The translations under genes were made by a program, and so were the position numbers. The notes beneath the pieces are model-generated. The model saw only the letters and a program-made list of their open reading frames with translations, searched no databases and was not told the DNA's origin. This document shows positions 33,048 through 40,929 of a stretch of DNA of 64,000 bases, one piece after another. The DNA is taken from contig NZ_CP009438.1 in assembly GCF_000761215.1 (NCBI RefSeq), positions 1,582,501 through 1,646,500 of the forward strand. Direction: 5' to 3'. This stretch comes from Streptomyces glaucescens (GTDB lineage: Bacteria; Actinomycetota; Actinomycetes; Streptomycetales; Streptomycetaceae). The number at the start of each line of letters is the position of its first letter. Position 1 is the first letter of the stretch.

Positions 33048-34148
33048 TCACACTCCGGCGAGGTGGGGGCGCGGTGCCTGGGCGGCCGGCATGTCGAGCG
33101 CGTCGTGCAGCCGCTGGGCGAGGTGCAGGGCGTCCTCGCCGCTCTCGGCGATGTGGGTGGTGACCTTGGAGCCGCGGATCTCGGCCACGGGGACGCCGAC
33201 GTAGGCGCCGGGCGTGAGGTTCTGCCGGCGCTGGACGGCCTCCAGGTCGACATAGCCGCCGACGACCGCCACCCAGGGTTTCTCGGTGAGCCGTACCGTG
33301 TCGATCCCGGCGGCGTGGAAGACGCCGTGCGCGCAGTCGGCGGCGTCGTCGGAGTCGTAACCCAGCACCACGGACCGCTGGTTGAAGACGATCGCGGCCA
33401 TCTGGTCGCCCTCGCGGCTGATGGTGGTGCCGCGGGAGAACGGGGCCCGGTTGTAGCGCAGCACGATCTCGATGCCGTGCCGCAGGGCGAGCTGGACGGC
33501 CCTGCGGTGCAGCACCTTGGCGCCGTACAGGGACATCAGGGCGGCCATGTTGTACGACACCCGGGGCAGCAGGTGGGCGCCGCGCACCAGGTGCGGGTCG
33601 GAGGTGTAGATGCCGTCGACGTCGGAGTGGATCTCGCAGGCGGTGCCGCCGACCGCGCGGGCGACGGCGATCGCGGACAGGTCGGAGCTGTTCTTGCCGA
33701 GCCAGGTGGGCCGTCCCTGGGCGTCCACCGCCTGCCCGCCGGGCACCACCACGACCTCGTGCTCGGCCAGGGTGCGGCTGAGCGGGCCGGGGTCGGTCTC
33801 GATGACCCGCGCCCACAGGAAGGACGAGTTGGTGACGAGGCCGACCTGGTGGCCGGCGAGCACGGTGGCGGTGCGGCCCCTGCGGTGCAGGGCGGTCGCC
33901 AGCAGGTGGGCGCTGACCAGGTCGGCGGTGGCGAGCATGCCGGCCGAGGTGGCGTCCTCGGGGTGCTCGTTGACCTCGTGCAGCCGGCCGCGCAGCTGCT
34001 CGGTCTCCCCCTGCATGGCGCTGACCACCACGGCCAGCCGGCGGCCCTCGCGGTCCAGCCGTTCCTCCAGGCCGGCCGCGAGCACGTCGTAGGCGGCGTG
34101 GGTGCGGAAGGTGGAACCGCCGAACTTCAGGATGGCGACGTCGCTCAC
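33048..34148 (-). CDS. Aspartokinase-family amino acid kinase
   Basis: The 366-residue protein starts SDVAILKFGGST, the nucleotide/aspartate motif of aspartokinases (usually KFGGTS), and has VVVVPGGQAVDAQG, TWLGKNSSDLSAIAVARAVG, the EIHSDVDGIYTSDP motif and a shortened, divergent ACT-like tail after residue 260. The short regulatory part suggests no lysine/threonine feedback control. It is GTGA-coupled to the ASD gene and follows the glutamate mutase genes, so its substrate may be 3-methylaspartate rather than aspartate (inference). Confidence 0.88.
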   Translation of the reverse strand: MSDVAILKFGGSTFRTHAAYDVLAAGLEERLDREGRRLAVVVSAMQGETEQLRGRLHEVNEHPEDATSAGMLATADLVSAHLLATALHRRGRTATVLAGHQVGLVTNSSFLWARVIETDPGPLSRTLAEHEVVVVPGGQAVDAQGRPTWLGKNSSDLSAIAVARAVGGTACEIHSDVDGIYTSDPHLVRGAHLLPRVSYNMAALMSLYGAKVLHRRAVQLALRHGIEIVLRYNRAPFSRGTTISREGDQMAAIVFNQRSVVLGYDSDDAADCAHGVFHAAGIDTVRLTEKPWVAVVGGYVDLEAVQRRQNLTPGAYVGVPVAEIRGSKVTTHIAESGEDALHLAQRLHDALDMPAAQAPRPHLAGV

Positions 34149-35188
34149 AGCAACCCCCGTTCGAGGACGTTCTCGGCGATCTGGACGGCGTTGAGGGCGG
34201 CTCCGATCCGCAGGTTGTCGGCGACCAGCCAGAGCCAGAAACCGCGCGGATTGTGCGGGGCCACCCGGACCCGGCCGACGTGCACGTGGTCCGGGTTCCC
34301 CGCGGTGAGCGGGGTGGGGAAGCGGCCCGGGACGTCCCGGTCGTGGACGGTGACCTCGGGCAGCGCGGCGAGCCGGGCGACCAGCTCGGTGCGGTCGACC
34401 GGGGCCGCGGCCTCCACCCAGACGGCCTCGGAGTGCGAGTTGACCACCGGCACCCGCACGCAGGTGGTGGTGACGTCCAGGTGGGGCAGGCCGAGGATCT
34501 TGCGGGACTCCTGGAGCATCTTCTGCTCCTCCAGGGTGAACCCGCTGTCCAGCAGCTTGTCGATGAACGGCACCACGTTGAAGGCGAGGGGCGCGGTGAA
34601 GCGTTCGGCGGGCAGTTCGGCGCCGGGGTCGCGCAGCGCCAGCTCGCTGCCCTCCCTGAGCTCCGTGATGCCGTGCTCGCCCTGCCCGGAGGCGGCCTGG
34701 TAGGTGCTGACGACGACCTGCCGGATGCCCCAGCGCTCCTGGACCGCGGACAGCAGCCGCACCAGCGGGATGGTGGAGCAGTTGGGGTTGGCGATGATGC
34801 CGCTCGCCGGGCGGCCGGTCAGCACGCCCGCGTTGACCTGGGGCACCACCAGCGGGGTGTCCGGGTCCATGCGGAAGGCGTTGGTGTTGTCGATGACCAG
34901 CGCGCCCTGCGCGGCCGCCTTGCGGGCCCACTGGAGGCTGACCGACGTGCCGGCGGAGAAGAACGCGATGTCGACGTCCGAGAAGTCGGTGTGCTCCAGG
35001 TCCTCCACCACCGTGGCGCGGCCGTCGACGTCGACGACGCGGCCCGCGGAGCGGGCGGACGCGGCGAGTCTCACCCCCCGGTGGCGCAGGCCGCGCGAGG
35101 CGATCAGTTCGATGAGGGTCCGGCCGACGGCTCCGGTCGCTCCGGCGATCGCGAGGCGCGGGGCCGTGGGGTCGCTGACGAGTGTCAT
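34145..35188 (-). CDS. Aspartate-semialdehyde dehydrogenase-like protein
   Basis: The 347-residue protein has the NADP-binding GATGAVGR (16-23), the catalytic Cys137 in IIANPNCSTIPLV, VVVSTYQAASGQG and the substrate-binding HLDVTTTCVRVPVVNSHSEA. All core ASD motifs seem intact. It reduces aspartyl-4-phosphate (or a methylated analogue) to the semialdehyde in the step after the kinase. The gene overlaps the transporter upstream (ATGA) and the kinase downstream (GTGA). As primary lysine/threonine genes are normally elsewhere, this ask-asd pair looks like a dedicated secondary-metabolism copy. Confidence 0.9.
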   Translation of the reverse strand: MTLVSDPTAPRLAIAGATGAVGRTLIELIASRGLRHRGVRLAASARSAGRVVDVDGRATVVEDLEHTDFSDVDIAFFSAGTSVSLQWARKAAAQGALVIDNTNAFRMDPDTPLVVPQVNAGVLTGRPASGIIANPNCSTIPLVRLLSAVQERWGIRQVVVSTYQAASGQGEHGITELREGSELALRDPGAELPAERFTAPLAFNVVPFIDKLLDSGFTLEEQKMLQESRKILGLPHLDVTTTCVRVPVVNSHSEAVWVEAAAPVDRTELVARLAALPEVTVHDRDVPGRFPTPLTAGNPDHVHVGRVRVAPHNPRGFWLWLVADNLRIGAALNAVQIAENVLERGLL

Positions 35189-36153
35189 CGGGTTTCCTTA
35201 AGGGTGGTCGCGGTCCGGGTGAGCGCGGCCGGCGGCACATCGTCCGGTGAGGTGCGGCGCCGGGCGGCGGGCAGCAGGGGCCAGCCGAGGTTCACGCCGA
35301 GGCCGGCCGCCGCGATCAGCGGGACGCCCAGGGCCTGGAGCAGCGTGATGTGGTGGCCGTAGACCGTGAAGTCGACGAGGATCGCCACCGCCGGGTACAC
35401 GAAGGACAGCACCGCGATCCTCGCGGTGGGCAGCTTCTGGTACGAGGCGTACAGCAGGATGTACATCAGGCAGGTGTGGATCACCCCGAGGCCCGCGAGC
35501 CACGCCCAGCCGGCCCCCAGTCCGGCGGTCTCGCCGAGCGAGGCGAACGGCAGCAGCAGCGGGATGCCCACGGACGCCTGGATGAGGGCGGTGAGTTCGG
35601 GGCGTACGCCGGTCAGGTGCTTGGCGATGACGGTGGCGAAGGCGTACAGCAGCGCGGCGAGCAGCGCCTGGCCGACACCGAGCAGGTAGGCGCCGCCGTC
35701 CGCGCCGCCGCCCGCGGTGAGGTCGGCGACGAGCAGCACTCCGGCGAAGGCCAGGAGGATCCAGCCCGCCTGGTGGCGGTCGAGGCGTTCCTTGAACAGC
35801 AGCAGGCCGAGCAGCACGACGTAGAACGGCTGGGTGTGGTAGACGACCGTCGCCACCGAGATCGACGTGGTGGTGTACGCGCTGAACAGCAGGACCCAGT
35901 TGAAGACGATGCACACCCCGCCGAGCGCGGCGAGCGCGAAGGTGCGGCGGGTGAAGCGGTGGTCGGTGAAGAAGCCGCGCAGCGCGCAGTAGGCGGCGAG
36001 GGCGAGGGCGCCGAAGAGGCAGCGGAAGAAGACCACGTTGAAGCTGGACTGGCCGGACTCGACGACGAAGACGCCCAGGGTGCCCGACAGGACCATCGCG
36101 GCGGTGAGCTCCACGGCGCCTCTGGTCTGCCGCCCGGGGGGTGGGGTGGTCAC
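35185..36153 (-). CDS. EamA/DMT-family transporter
   Basis: The 322-residue membrane protein has ten hydrophobic segments in two EamA repeats (MVLSGTLGVFVVESGQSSF, VVYHTQPFYVVLLGLLLFKE, ALLAALLYAFATVIAKHL, FVYPAVAILVDFTVYGHH). EamA proteins often export amino acids and metabolites (RhaT/YdcZ/RarD/EamA). GTG 36153 lies 37 nt after the binding-protein-like gene. Placed inside the methylaspartate operon it is the obvious exporter of the amino-acid product or intermediate (inference). Confidence 0.88.
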   Translation of the reverse strand: MTTPPPGRQTRGAVELTAAMVLSGTLGVFVVESGQSSFNVVFFRCLFGALALAAYCALRGFFTDHRFTRRTFALAALGGVCIVFNWVLLFSAYTTTSISVATVVYHTQPFYVVLLGLLLFKERLDRHQAGWILLAFAGVLLVADLTAGGGADGGAYLLGVGQALLAALLYAFATVIAKHLTGVRPELTALIQASVGIPLLLPFASLGETAGLGAGWAWLAGLGVIHTCLMYILLYASYQKLPTARIAVLSFVYPAVAILVDFTVYGHHITLLQALGVPLIAAAGLGVNLGWPLLPAARRRTSPDDVPPAALTRTATTLKETR

Positions 36154-36190
36154 AGGTCGTACCTCGCCTTCGCGTTCGGGTGGGGGGATG

Positions 36191-37135
36191 TCAGTGCAGG
36201 GGCACGGCGTAGTGCAGACCGCCTCTGGTCCACAGCTCGTTGGGGCCGCGCGGCACGTCCAGCCCGGAGGCGCGGCCCAGGTTGCGTTCGTACAGCTCGG
36301 CGTAGCCGCCGACCGCGTCCAGTACCCGGGCGGCCCAGCCGGTGTCGAGTCCGGCGGCGGGGCCGTGCCGGCCGGCCTGCCGGGCGACGGCGGCGCGGCC
36401 GTCCGGGCCCGCTCGGTGGGTCTCGTACTCGGCGGCGAACAGCAGCTGGAGGACCCAGCGGCAGATCCGGAACCAGCCCGGATCGTCGTCCCGGACCACG
36501 GCGGCCATCGGCTCGCGGGAGATCTCCGCGGGCAGGATGCGGTGCGCGGCCGGGTCGGGCAGGGTGCGGCGGGCTCCGGCGAGGGCGACCTTGTCCAGGA
36601 CGTAGGCGGCGCACTCCCCCGACGCGTACGCGTGCAGCGCCCGCCGCGGGTCGTCGAAGGCGACCGGGTGGACGGCGAGGCCGCGCGGCCCGTACCAGGC
36701 GGCCAGGTTGGCCGGGGTGGTGGAGCCCGCGTGCACGGCGACGCGGTGTCCGGCGAGCGCGGCCGGGTCGGTGACGCCGGAGGCGGACGGCACCAGGAAG
36801 CCCTCGCCGTCGTAGCAGGTGACCCCGGCGAACAGCAGCCCGTGGGCGGCTTCGCGTCCCATGGTCCAGCTCACGTTGCACACCGTCAGGTCGGCCTCGC
36901 CCGCGGCGAGCCGGGTGAGCCGTTCGGCGGGGCTCGCGGGCCGCCAGTCGACGGCCTCCGGGTCCCCGGCGACGGCGGCGGCGACGGCGCGCGCCACATC
37001 GGCGTCCAGCCCGGTCCAGCGGCCGTCCGGGGTGCGCAGCGAGAGCCCGGGCTGGCCCTGGGAGACCAGGGCGCGCACGGCGCCGCGGGCGCGTACCCGG
37101 GCCAGGGTGCAGGCGAGGGCCGTGCGGGCGGTCAT
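36191..37135 (-). CDS. AapJ-like amino-acid-binding protein lacking a signal peptide
   Basis: The 314-residue protein aligns with general L-amino-acid binding proteins (AapJ/BztA): GRWTGLDADVARAVAAAVAG, GEADLTVCNVSWTMGREA, GLLFAGVTCYDGEGFLVPS, and the C-terminal GLDVPRGPNELWTRGGLHYA. Unlike those it starts directly in the domain (MTARTALACTLARVRARGAV) with no Sec signal, Tat motif or lipobox, and no ABC permease or ATPase is nearby. It is thus probably cytosolic: an enzyme derived from the fold, as cyclohexadienyl dehydratase is, or a carrier/sensor. The start overlaps the mutase gene (ATGA). Confidence 0.82.
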   Translation of the reverse strand: MTARTALACTLARVRARGAVRALVSQGQPGLSLRTPDGRWTGLDADVARAVAAAVAGDPEAVDWRPASPAERLTRLAAGEADLTVCNVSWTMGREAAHGLLFAGVTCYDGEGFLVPSASGVTDPAALAGHRVAVHAGSTTPANLAAWYGPRGLAVHPVAFDDPRRALHAYASGECAAYVLDKVALAGARRTLPDPAAHRILPAEISREPMAAVVRDDDPGWFRICRWVLQLLFAAEYETHRAGPDGRAAVARQAGRHGPAAGLDTGWAARVLDAVGGYAELYERNLGRASGLDVPRGPNELWTRGGLHYAVPLH

Positions 37136-38412
37136 GCCGGGCTCCGCAGCAGGGCGCCCACGGTGTGCTCGCGGTCGTAGCGGCGCTCGTTGTGGGCGAG
37201 CATGGCGGTGAGCCGGCGGGCGGTGAGCGGGCCGGAGCGGGCGCGGCCGGCGCGGACCGTCACCGGCATGCCGCCGGCCCGGGACCAGGCGAGCATGCCG
37301 TGTTCGTCGATGACGGCGCGGGCGGCGCCCGCGTTGTCGCGGTGCAGGCAGTACGGCACGTCGAGGACGCCGCGGGCGAACGCGGACACCAGGGCGGCAC
37401 CCGTGGTGCGGCCCAGTTCCAGGGTGGCGTCGACCAGCGTGCGGGCCTCGTCGAGCAGGCCGGTGCGGGCGGGCTCGGGGCAGCGGGTGACCGCGCAGTC
37501 GGCGGCGGCCTGCCGGGCGACCGCGTCGGCGAACTCCAGCGCCTCGACGTTCTCCTCGATCGCGGGGATGCGCCGGGCCTCGGCCGGGGTCTTGACGATG
37601 AGCCGTTCGGTGCCGCTGTGCACGGCGAGCCGCACGCTGTCCTCCAGCAGCCGGAAGGAGCCGATGGGGGTGCGCGGGAAGACGCCCATGTAGGTGTAGA
37701 GGGCGACGTGCCAGTCCACGTCGGGCAGGTGCTCGGCGGCCAGCCGGCGCAGCGCGGCCAGGGCTTCGAGGTCCTGGCCGAGGTGGACCTGCTGGGCATA
37801 GCTGAGCGAGACCGAGCGCAGCCCGTGCTCACGGAAGAACCGTGCCTCCAGCACGCTGAGCGCGACCAGCAGCGAGGGCGGGCAGAGCTGGCCCAGCATG
37901 CAGCCGCCGAAGGTCTCCAGGTGCATGGGCCGGGCGGCCCCGGCGGCCAGTTCGCAGCAGCGCGCCCAGTTGTCGGCGGCCTCGGGCAGCGGGACGCGGC
38001 CGTAGGGCAGGCAGTACGAGACGGGCCCGCCCTCGGTGGCGTCGACGCCCGCCTCGACCATGGTCCGGAACAGGTCCAGGGGCAGCGGCGAGCCGTGCCG
38101 CACCTGCACCGGGAAGCCGTCCACGGCGACGCCCGCGAGCAGCTCCCGTACGACTGCCGCGCCGTGCGCCTGGAGGGGGAAGCCGTTGAGGTCGGCGCCG
38201 CCGTTCCCGGCGAGGGCGCGGCGGGCGGAGGCGTGGTCGCCGACGCGGGTGTAGCTGTCGAGGGTGACCGTGCCGACGGTGGTGGCCCGGCAGTCGCGCA
38301 CGGCGAGCAGACCGGCCCGCATCTTCGCCGGCGCGCCGAAGCCCATCCGCGGCTGGACCACGAGCCGCCGCTCGGCCCGCGCGGCGCGCACCCGGTCGGC
38401 GAACCGGCCCAT
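37132..38412 (-). CDS. Glutamate mutase (methylaspartate mutase) epsilon-subunit-like protein
   Basis: The 426-residue protein corresponds to the catalytic MutE/GlmE chain: LVVQPRMGFGAPAKMRAGLL, DLNGFPLQAHGAAVVRELL, VRHGSPLPLDLFRTMVEAG, EGGPVSYCLPYGRVPLPEAA and LETFGGCMLGQLCPPSLLVA. With the B12-binding subunit encoded just upstream it should rearrange L-glutamate to (2S,3S)-3-methylaspartate by an adenosylcobalamin radical mechanism. It is shorter than the usual 480, with a compact C-terminus. Its ATG shares 1 nt with the stop of the small subunit (TGATG), ensuring joint translation. In streptomycetes such pairs normally feed secondary metabolites. Confidence 0.9.
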   Translation of the reverse strand: MGRFADRVRAARAERRLVVQPRMGFGAPAKMRAGLLAVRDCRATTVGTVTLDSYTRVGDHASARRALAGNGGADLNGFPLQAHGAAVVRELLAGVAVDGFPVQVRHGSPLPLDLFRTMVEAGVDATEGGPVSYCLPYGRVPLPEAADNWARCCELAAGAARPMHLETFGGCMLGQLCPPSLLVALSVLEARFFREHGLRSVSLSYAQQVHLGQDLEALAALRRLAAEHLPDVDWHVALYTYMGVFPRTPIGSFRLLEDSVRLAVHSGTERLIVKTPAEARRIPAIEENVEALEFADAVARQAAADCAVTRCPEPARTGLLDEARTLVDATLELGRTTGAALVSAFARGVLDVPYCLHRDNAGAARAVIDEHGMLAWSRAGGMPVTVRAGRARSGPLTARRLTAMLAHNERRYDREHTVGALLRSPA

Positions 38413-38891
38413 CAGCGTGCCCCGACGGGGATCCGCGGGGCCGTCGCGGCCAGCGTGCCGAGGAAGCACAGGAAGTCGGCGAGCAGCCGCTCTGCGGGTT
38501 CCTCGGTCTCGTTGAACACGGCGGTGAAGCCGGCGTCCAGCAGCCGCTGTCCGAGCCGGTCGTCGGCGGCGCCGCGCACCCCGAGCTTGCCGCCGATCAC
38601 CACGGGCAGGCCGGCGAGTCCGGGGTCGCGGCGCAGGGTACGCACCAGGCGCAGCCCGTCGAGGTGGCCGTGGCCGTTGACGGTGGACAGCACCAGCAGA
38701 TCGGGCCGGTCGGCGCCGCGGCAGGCGTCCAGCACGGTGGCGTCCGGCGGGCACACCCCGAGGTTGGTGACCTCGTGCCCGGCTTCCTCGAGCAGCAGCT
38801 GCAGGTGGACCAGGTTCCACATGTGCGCGTCGGAGGAGACGCTGGAAACCGTGACGCGCAGCGGGTGGGTCCGTATCGGATGAACAGACAT
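38412..38891 (-). CDS. Glutamate mutase sigma-subunit-like B12-binding protein
   Basis: The 159-residue cobalamin-binding protein has the signature DxH as Asp21-x-His23 in SSVSSDAHMWNLVHLQLLLE, VTNLGVCPPDATVLDA, LLVLSTVNGHGHLDGLRLV and LPVVIGGKLGVRG. In the family motif DxHxxG the final Gly is Asn here; the His that ligates cobalt is kept. ATG 38891 with GTGAGAG is preferred over the GTG three codons upstream. It is the first gene of the operon; upstream lies a 106-nt gap with a perfect palindrome CGGATATCCG (38940-38949). Confidence 0.9.
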   Translation of the reverse strand: MSVHPIRTHPLRVTVSSVSSDAHMWNLVHLQLLLEEAGHEVTNLGVCPPDATVLDACRGADRPDLLVLSTVNGHGHLDGLRLVRTLRRDPGLAGLPVVIGGKLGVRGAADDRLGQRLLDAGFTAVFNETEEPAERLLADFLCFLGTLAATAPRIPVGAR

Positions 38892-38997
38892 GACTCTCAC
38901 TCTTGGATTTGTCCGGCGATAAGTACAGCCTGCGCCGAACGGATATCCGAAAGCGGACGATCAGGAATTTCCATACACGGGCGAGGAGTTCTTCCGG
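38892..38997. promoter_or_regulatory. Probable promoter region of the methylaspartate operon
   Basis: This 106-bp gap separates the accC stop from the first mutase gene and is clearly less GC-rich. It contains the perfect 10-bp palindrome CGGATATCCG at 38940-38949, about 50 nt upstream of the start codon, a plausible operator. I cannot assign -35/-10 boxes with confidence. Confidence 0.4.
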
Positions 38998-40359
38998 TCA
39001 GAGTGAAAAGTGACGGGGGAGGAAATCCGTGGGCACGCCGCCGCGCCGGAATTCGGGATGCCGGAGTATTTCCTGGTGCAGGGGAATGGTCGTGCGCACC
39101 CCGGGACCCGACACCTCGAATTCCTCCAGCGCCCGCAGGGTACGGTCCAGTGCCGTGGCGCGATCCGGTCCCCAGACGATGAGCTTGCCGATCATCGAGT
39201 CGTAGTAGGGGCTGACCCGGGAGCCGGGCGCGTAGTCGGTGTCGACGCGCACCCAGGGGCCGCCGGGGGCGCGGTAGTTCTCCAGCAGGCCCGGCGTGGG
39301 CGCGAAGCCGCGGCCGGGGTCCTCGGCGTTGATCCGGCACTCCACGGCGTGGCCGCGGATCTCGATGTCCTCCTGCCGCACGGTGAGCGGCCGGCCCGCG
39401 GCGATCCGGAGCTGCTCGGCGATCAGGTCCACTCCGGTGACGAGTTCGGTGACGGGGTGCTCCACCTGGATGCGGGCGTTCATCTCCATGAACCAGAAGG
39501 CGTGGTCGGCCGCCGGATCGGTCTCCAGCAGGAACTCCACCGTCCCGGCGCCCCGGTAGCCGACGGCGCGGGCCCCGGCGACGGCCGCCGCGCCGAGCTG
39601 CTCGCGCAGCTTCGGCGGCAGGCCGGGGGCGGGTGACTCCTCGACGAGCTTCTGGTGGCGGCGCTGCACCGAGCAGTCCCGTTCGCCGAGGTGGACGGCG
39701 CCGCCGAAGTCGTCGCACAGGACCTGGATCTCGATGTGCCGGGTGACGGGCAGGTAGCGCTCCAGGTAGACCGCGCTGTTCTTGAACACCGCCTGCGCGC
39801 CGGCCCGGGTGGTGACGTAGGCCTCCTTCAGGTCCTCCGGACGGCGCACCACGGTGATGCCGCGTCCGCCGCCGCCCGCCGCGGCCTTGATGATCACCGG
39901 GTAGCCGATGTCCCGGGCGATCTCGTCGGCGGCCTCCACCGAGTCGACGGGTTCGGTGGTGCCGGGCAGCAGGGGCAGTCCGGCCGCCGTCATCAGCCGG
40001 CGTGCGGTGGCCTTGTCGCCGACGTTCTCCATGACGTCCGGGGGCGGCCCGACGAAGGTGATCCCGGCGTCCGCGCAGATCTCCGCGAAGTACGGGTCCT
40101 CGGAGAGGAAGCCGTAGCCCGGGTGGACCGCCTGCGCGCCCGTCCTGAGGGCGGCGCCGATGATGTTGGGGATGTTGAGGTAGCTGCGGGTGGGCGCGCC
40201 CGGACCGATGTGCACGGCCTCGTCGGCGGCGTGGACGAAGCGGGCGTCGGCGTCGGGGGTGGAGTACACGGCGACCGTGCGGACGCCGAGGTCCCGGCAG
40301 GTCCGGATGATGCGCAGCGCGATCTCGCCGCGGTTGGCGATGAGCACCTTGTCGAACAT
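38998..40359 (-). CDS. accC: Biotin carboxylase subunit of acetyl-CoA carboxylase
   Basis: The 453-residue protein is a full AccC: MFDKVLIANRGEIALRIIRT, the ATP-grasp glycine loop IIKAAAGGGGRGITVV, HIEIQVLCDDFGGAVHLGER DCSVQRRHQK, and the catalytic FMEMNARIQVEHPVTEL. It carboxylates biotin on BCCP with bicarbonate and ATP. It is a stand-alone subunit, unlike the usual actinobacterial alpha chain that fuses biotin carboxylase and BCCP. It lies 12 nt after accB and closes the ACC gene set. Its job is most likely malonyl-CoA supply for the PUFA-type synthase. Confidence 0.95.
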   Translation of the reverse strand: MFDKVLIANRGEIALRIIRTCRDLGVRTVAVYSTPDADARFVHAADEAVHIGPGAPTRSYLNIPNIIGAALRTGAQAVHPGYGFLSEDPYFAEICADAGITFVGPPPDVMENVGDKATARRLMTAAGLPLLPGTTEPVDSVEAADEIARDIGYPVIIKAAAGGGGRGITVVRRPEDLKEAYVTTRAGAQAVFKNSAVYLERYLPVTRHIEIQVLCDDFGGAVHLGERDCSVQRRHQKLVEESPAPGLPPKLREQLGAAAVAGARAVGYRGAGTVEFLLETDPAADHAFWFMEMNARIQVEHPVTELVTGVDLIAEQLRIAAGRPLTVRQEDIEIRGHAVECRINAEDPGRGFAPTPGLLENYRAPGGPWVRVDTDYAPGSRVSPYYDSMIGKLIVWGPDRATALDRTLRALEEFEVSGPGVRTTIPLHQEILRHPEFRRGGVPTDFLPRHFSL

Positions 40360-40371
40360 GGCGGCCCCGCC

Positions 40372-40929
40372 TCAGCCGGCCGGGCGCAGGTCGATGAGCG
40401 GCTGGGCGTACTCGACGACCTCGCCGTCCGCGGCGTGGATGGCGTGCACGGTGCCCTTGACGTCGGCGGTGATGGAGTTGAGCAGCTTCATCGCCTCGAT
40501 GACGGCCAGTTGCTGCCCGGCCTCCACCGTGTCGCCGACCTTCACGAAGGGTTCGGCGCCGGGGGCGGGGGCCTGGTAGTAGGTGCCGACGAGGGGGGCG
40601 GTGACACGGACCAGGCCGTCGGGGGGGCCGTCGGTCCGCTGGGGCGCGGGCGCCTGGGCCGTGACGGGGTCCGCGGGGGCGGGTGCCGCGGCAGGGGCCG
40701 GGGCCTGGGGCGCCGGGACCGTCTCCCACTCCACGTCCACGCTGATCGCCCCGGCCCGCAGGGTGATCCGGCGCAGGGTGCCGGGCAGTTCGCCCGCCAG
40801 CAGCCGGGTCTGGGTCCGCAGCTCCTCGACCGTCGGGCCCGCCGCCGTGCCGTCCGCGGCCGTGGCGTGCGCCGCCGTTCCGTGTGCCGCCGTGCCGTCC
40901 GTGGCCGTGCCTGCCGTATCAGTGCTCAT
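40372..40929 (-). CDS. accB: Biotin carboxyl carrier protein
   Basis: The 185-residue BCCP has the biotinyl domain at its C-terminal end, with the lysine in IEAMKLLNSI and the thumb motif PLVGTYYQAPAPGAEPFV typical of bacterial AccB. The N-terminus is low-complexity Thr/Ala/His (GTATDGTAAHGTAAHATAA) and the middle is a Pro/Ala linker. The start overlaps the accDA stop by 11 nt. The expected role is shuttling carboxybiotin between AccC and the carboxyltransferase. Confidence 0.95.
   Translation of the reverse strand: MSTDTAGTATDGTAAHGTAAHATAADGTAAGPTVEELRTQTRLLAGELPGTLRRITLRAGAISVDVEWETVPAPQAPAPAAAPAPADPVTAQAPAPQRTDGPPDGLVRVTAPLVGTYYQAPAPGAEPFVKVGDTVEAGQQLAVIEAMKLLNSITADVKGTVHAIHAADGEVVEYAQPLIDLRPAG

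Noticed and set aside
38940..38949. CGGATATCCG palindrome as a defined operator
   Set aside because: Perfect but only 10 bp and single-copy in the region; noted in the promoter entry without claiming a regulator.
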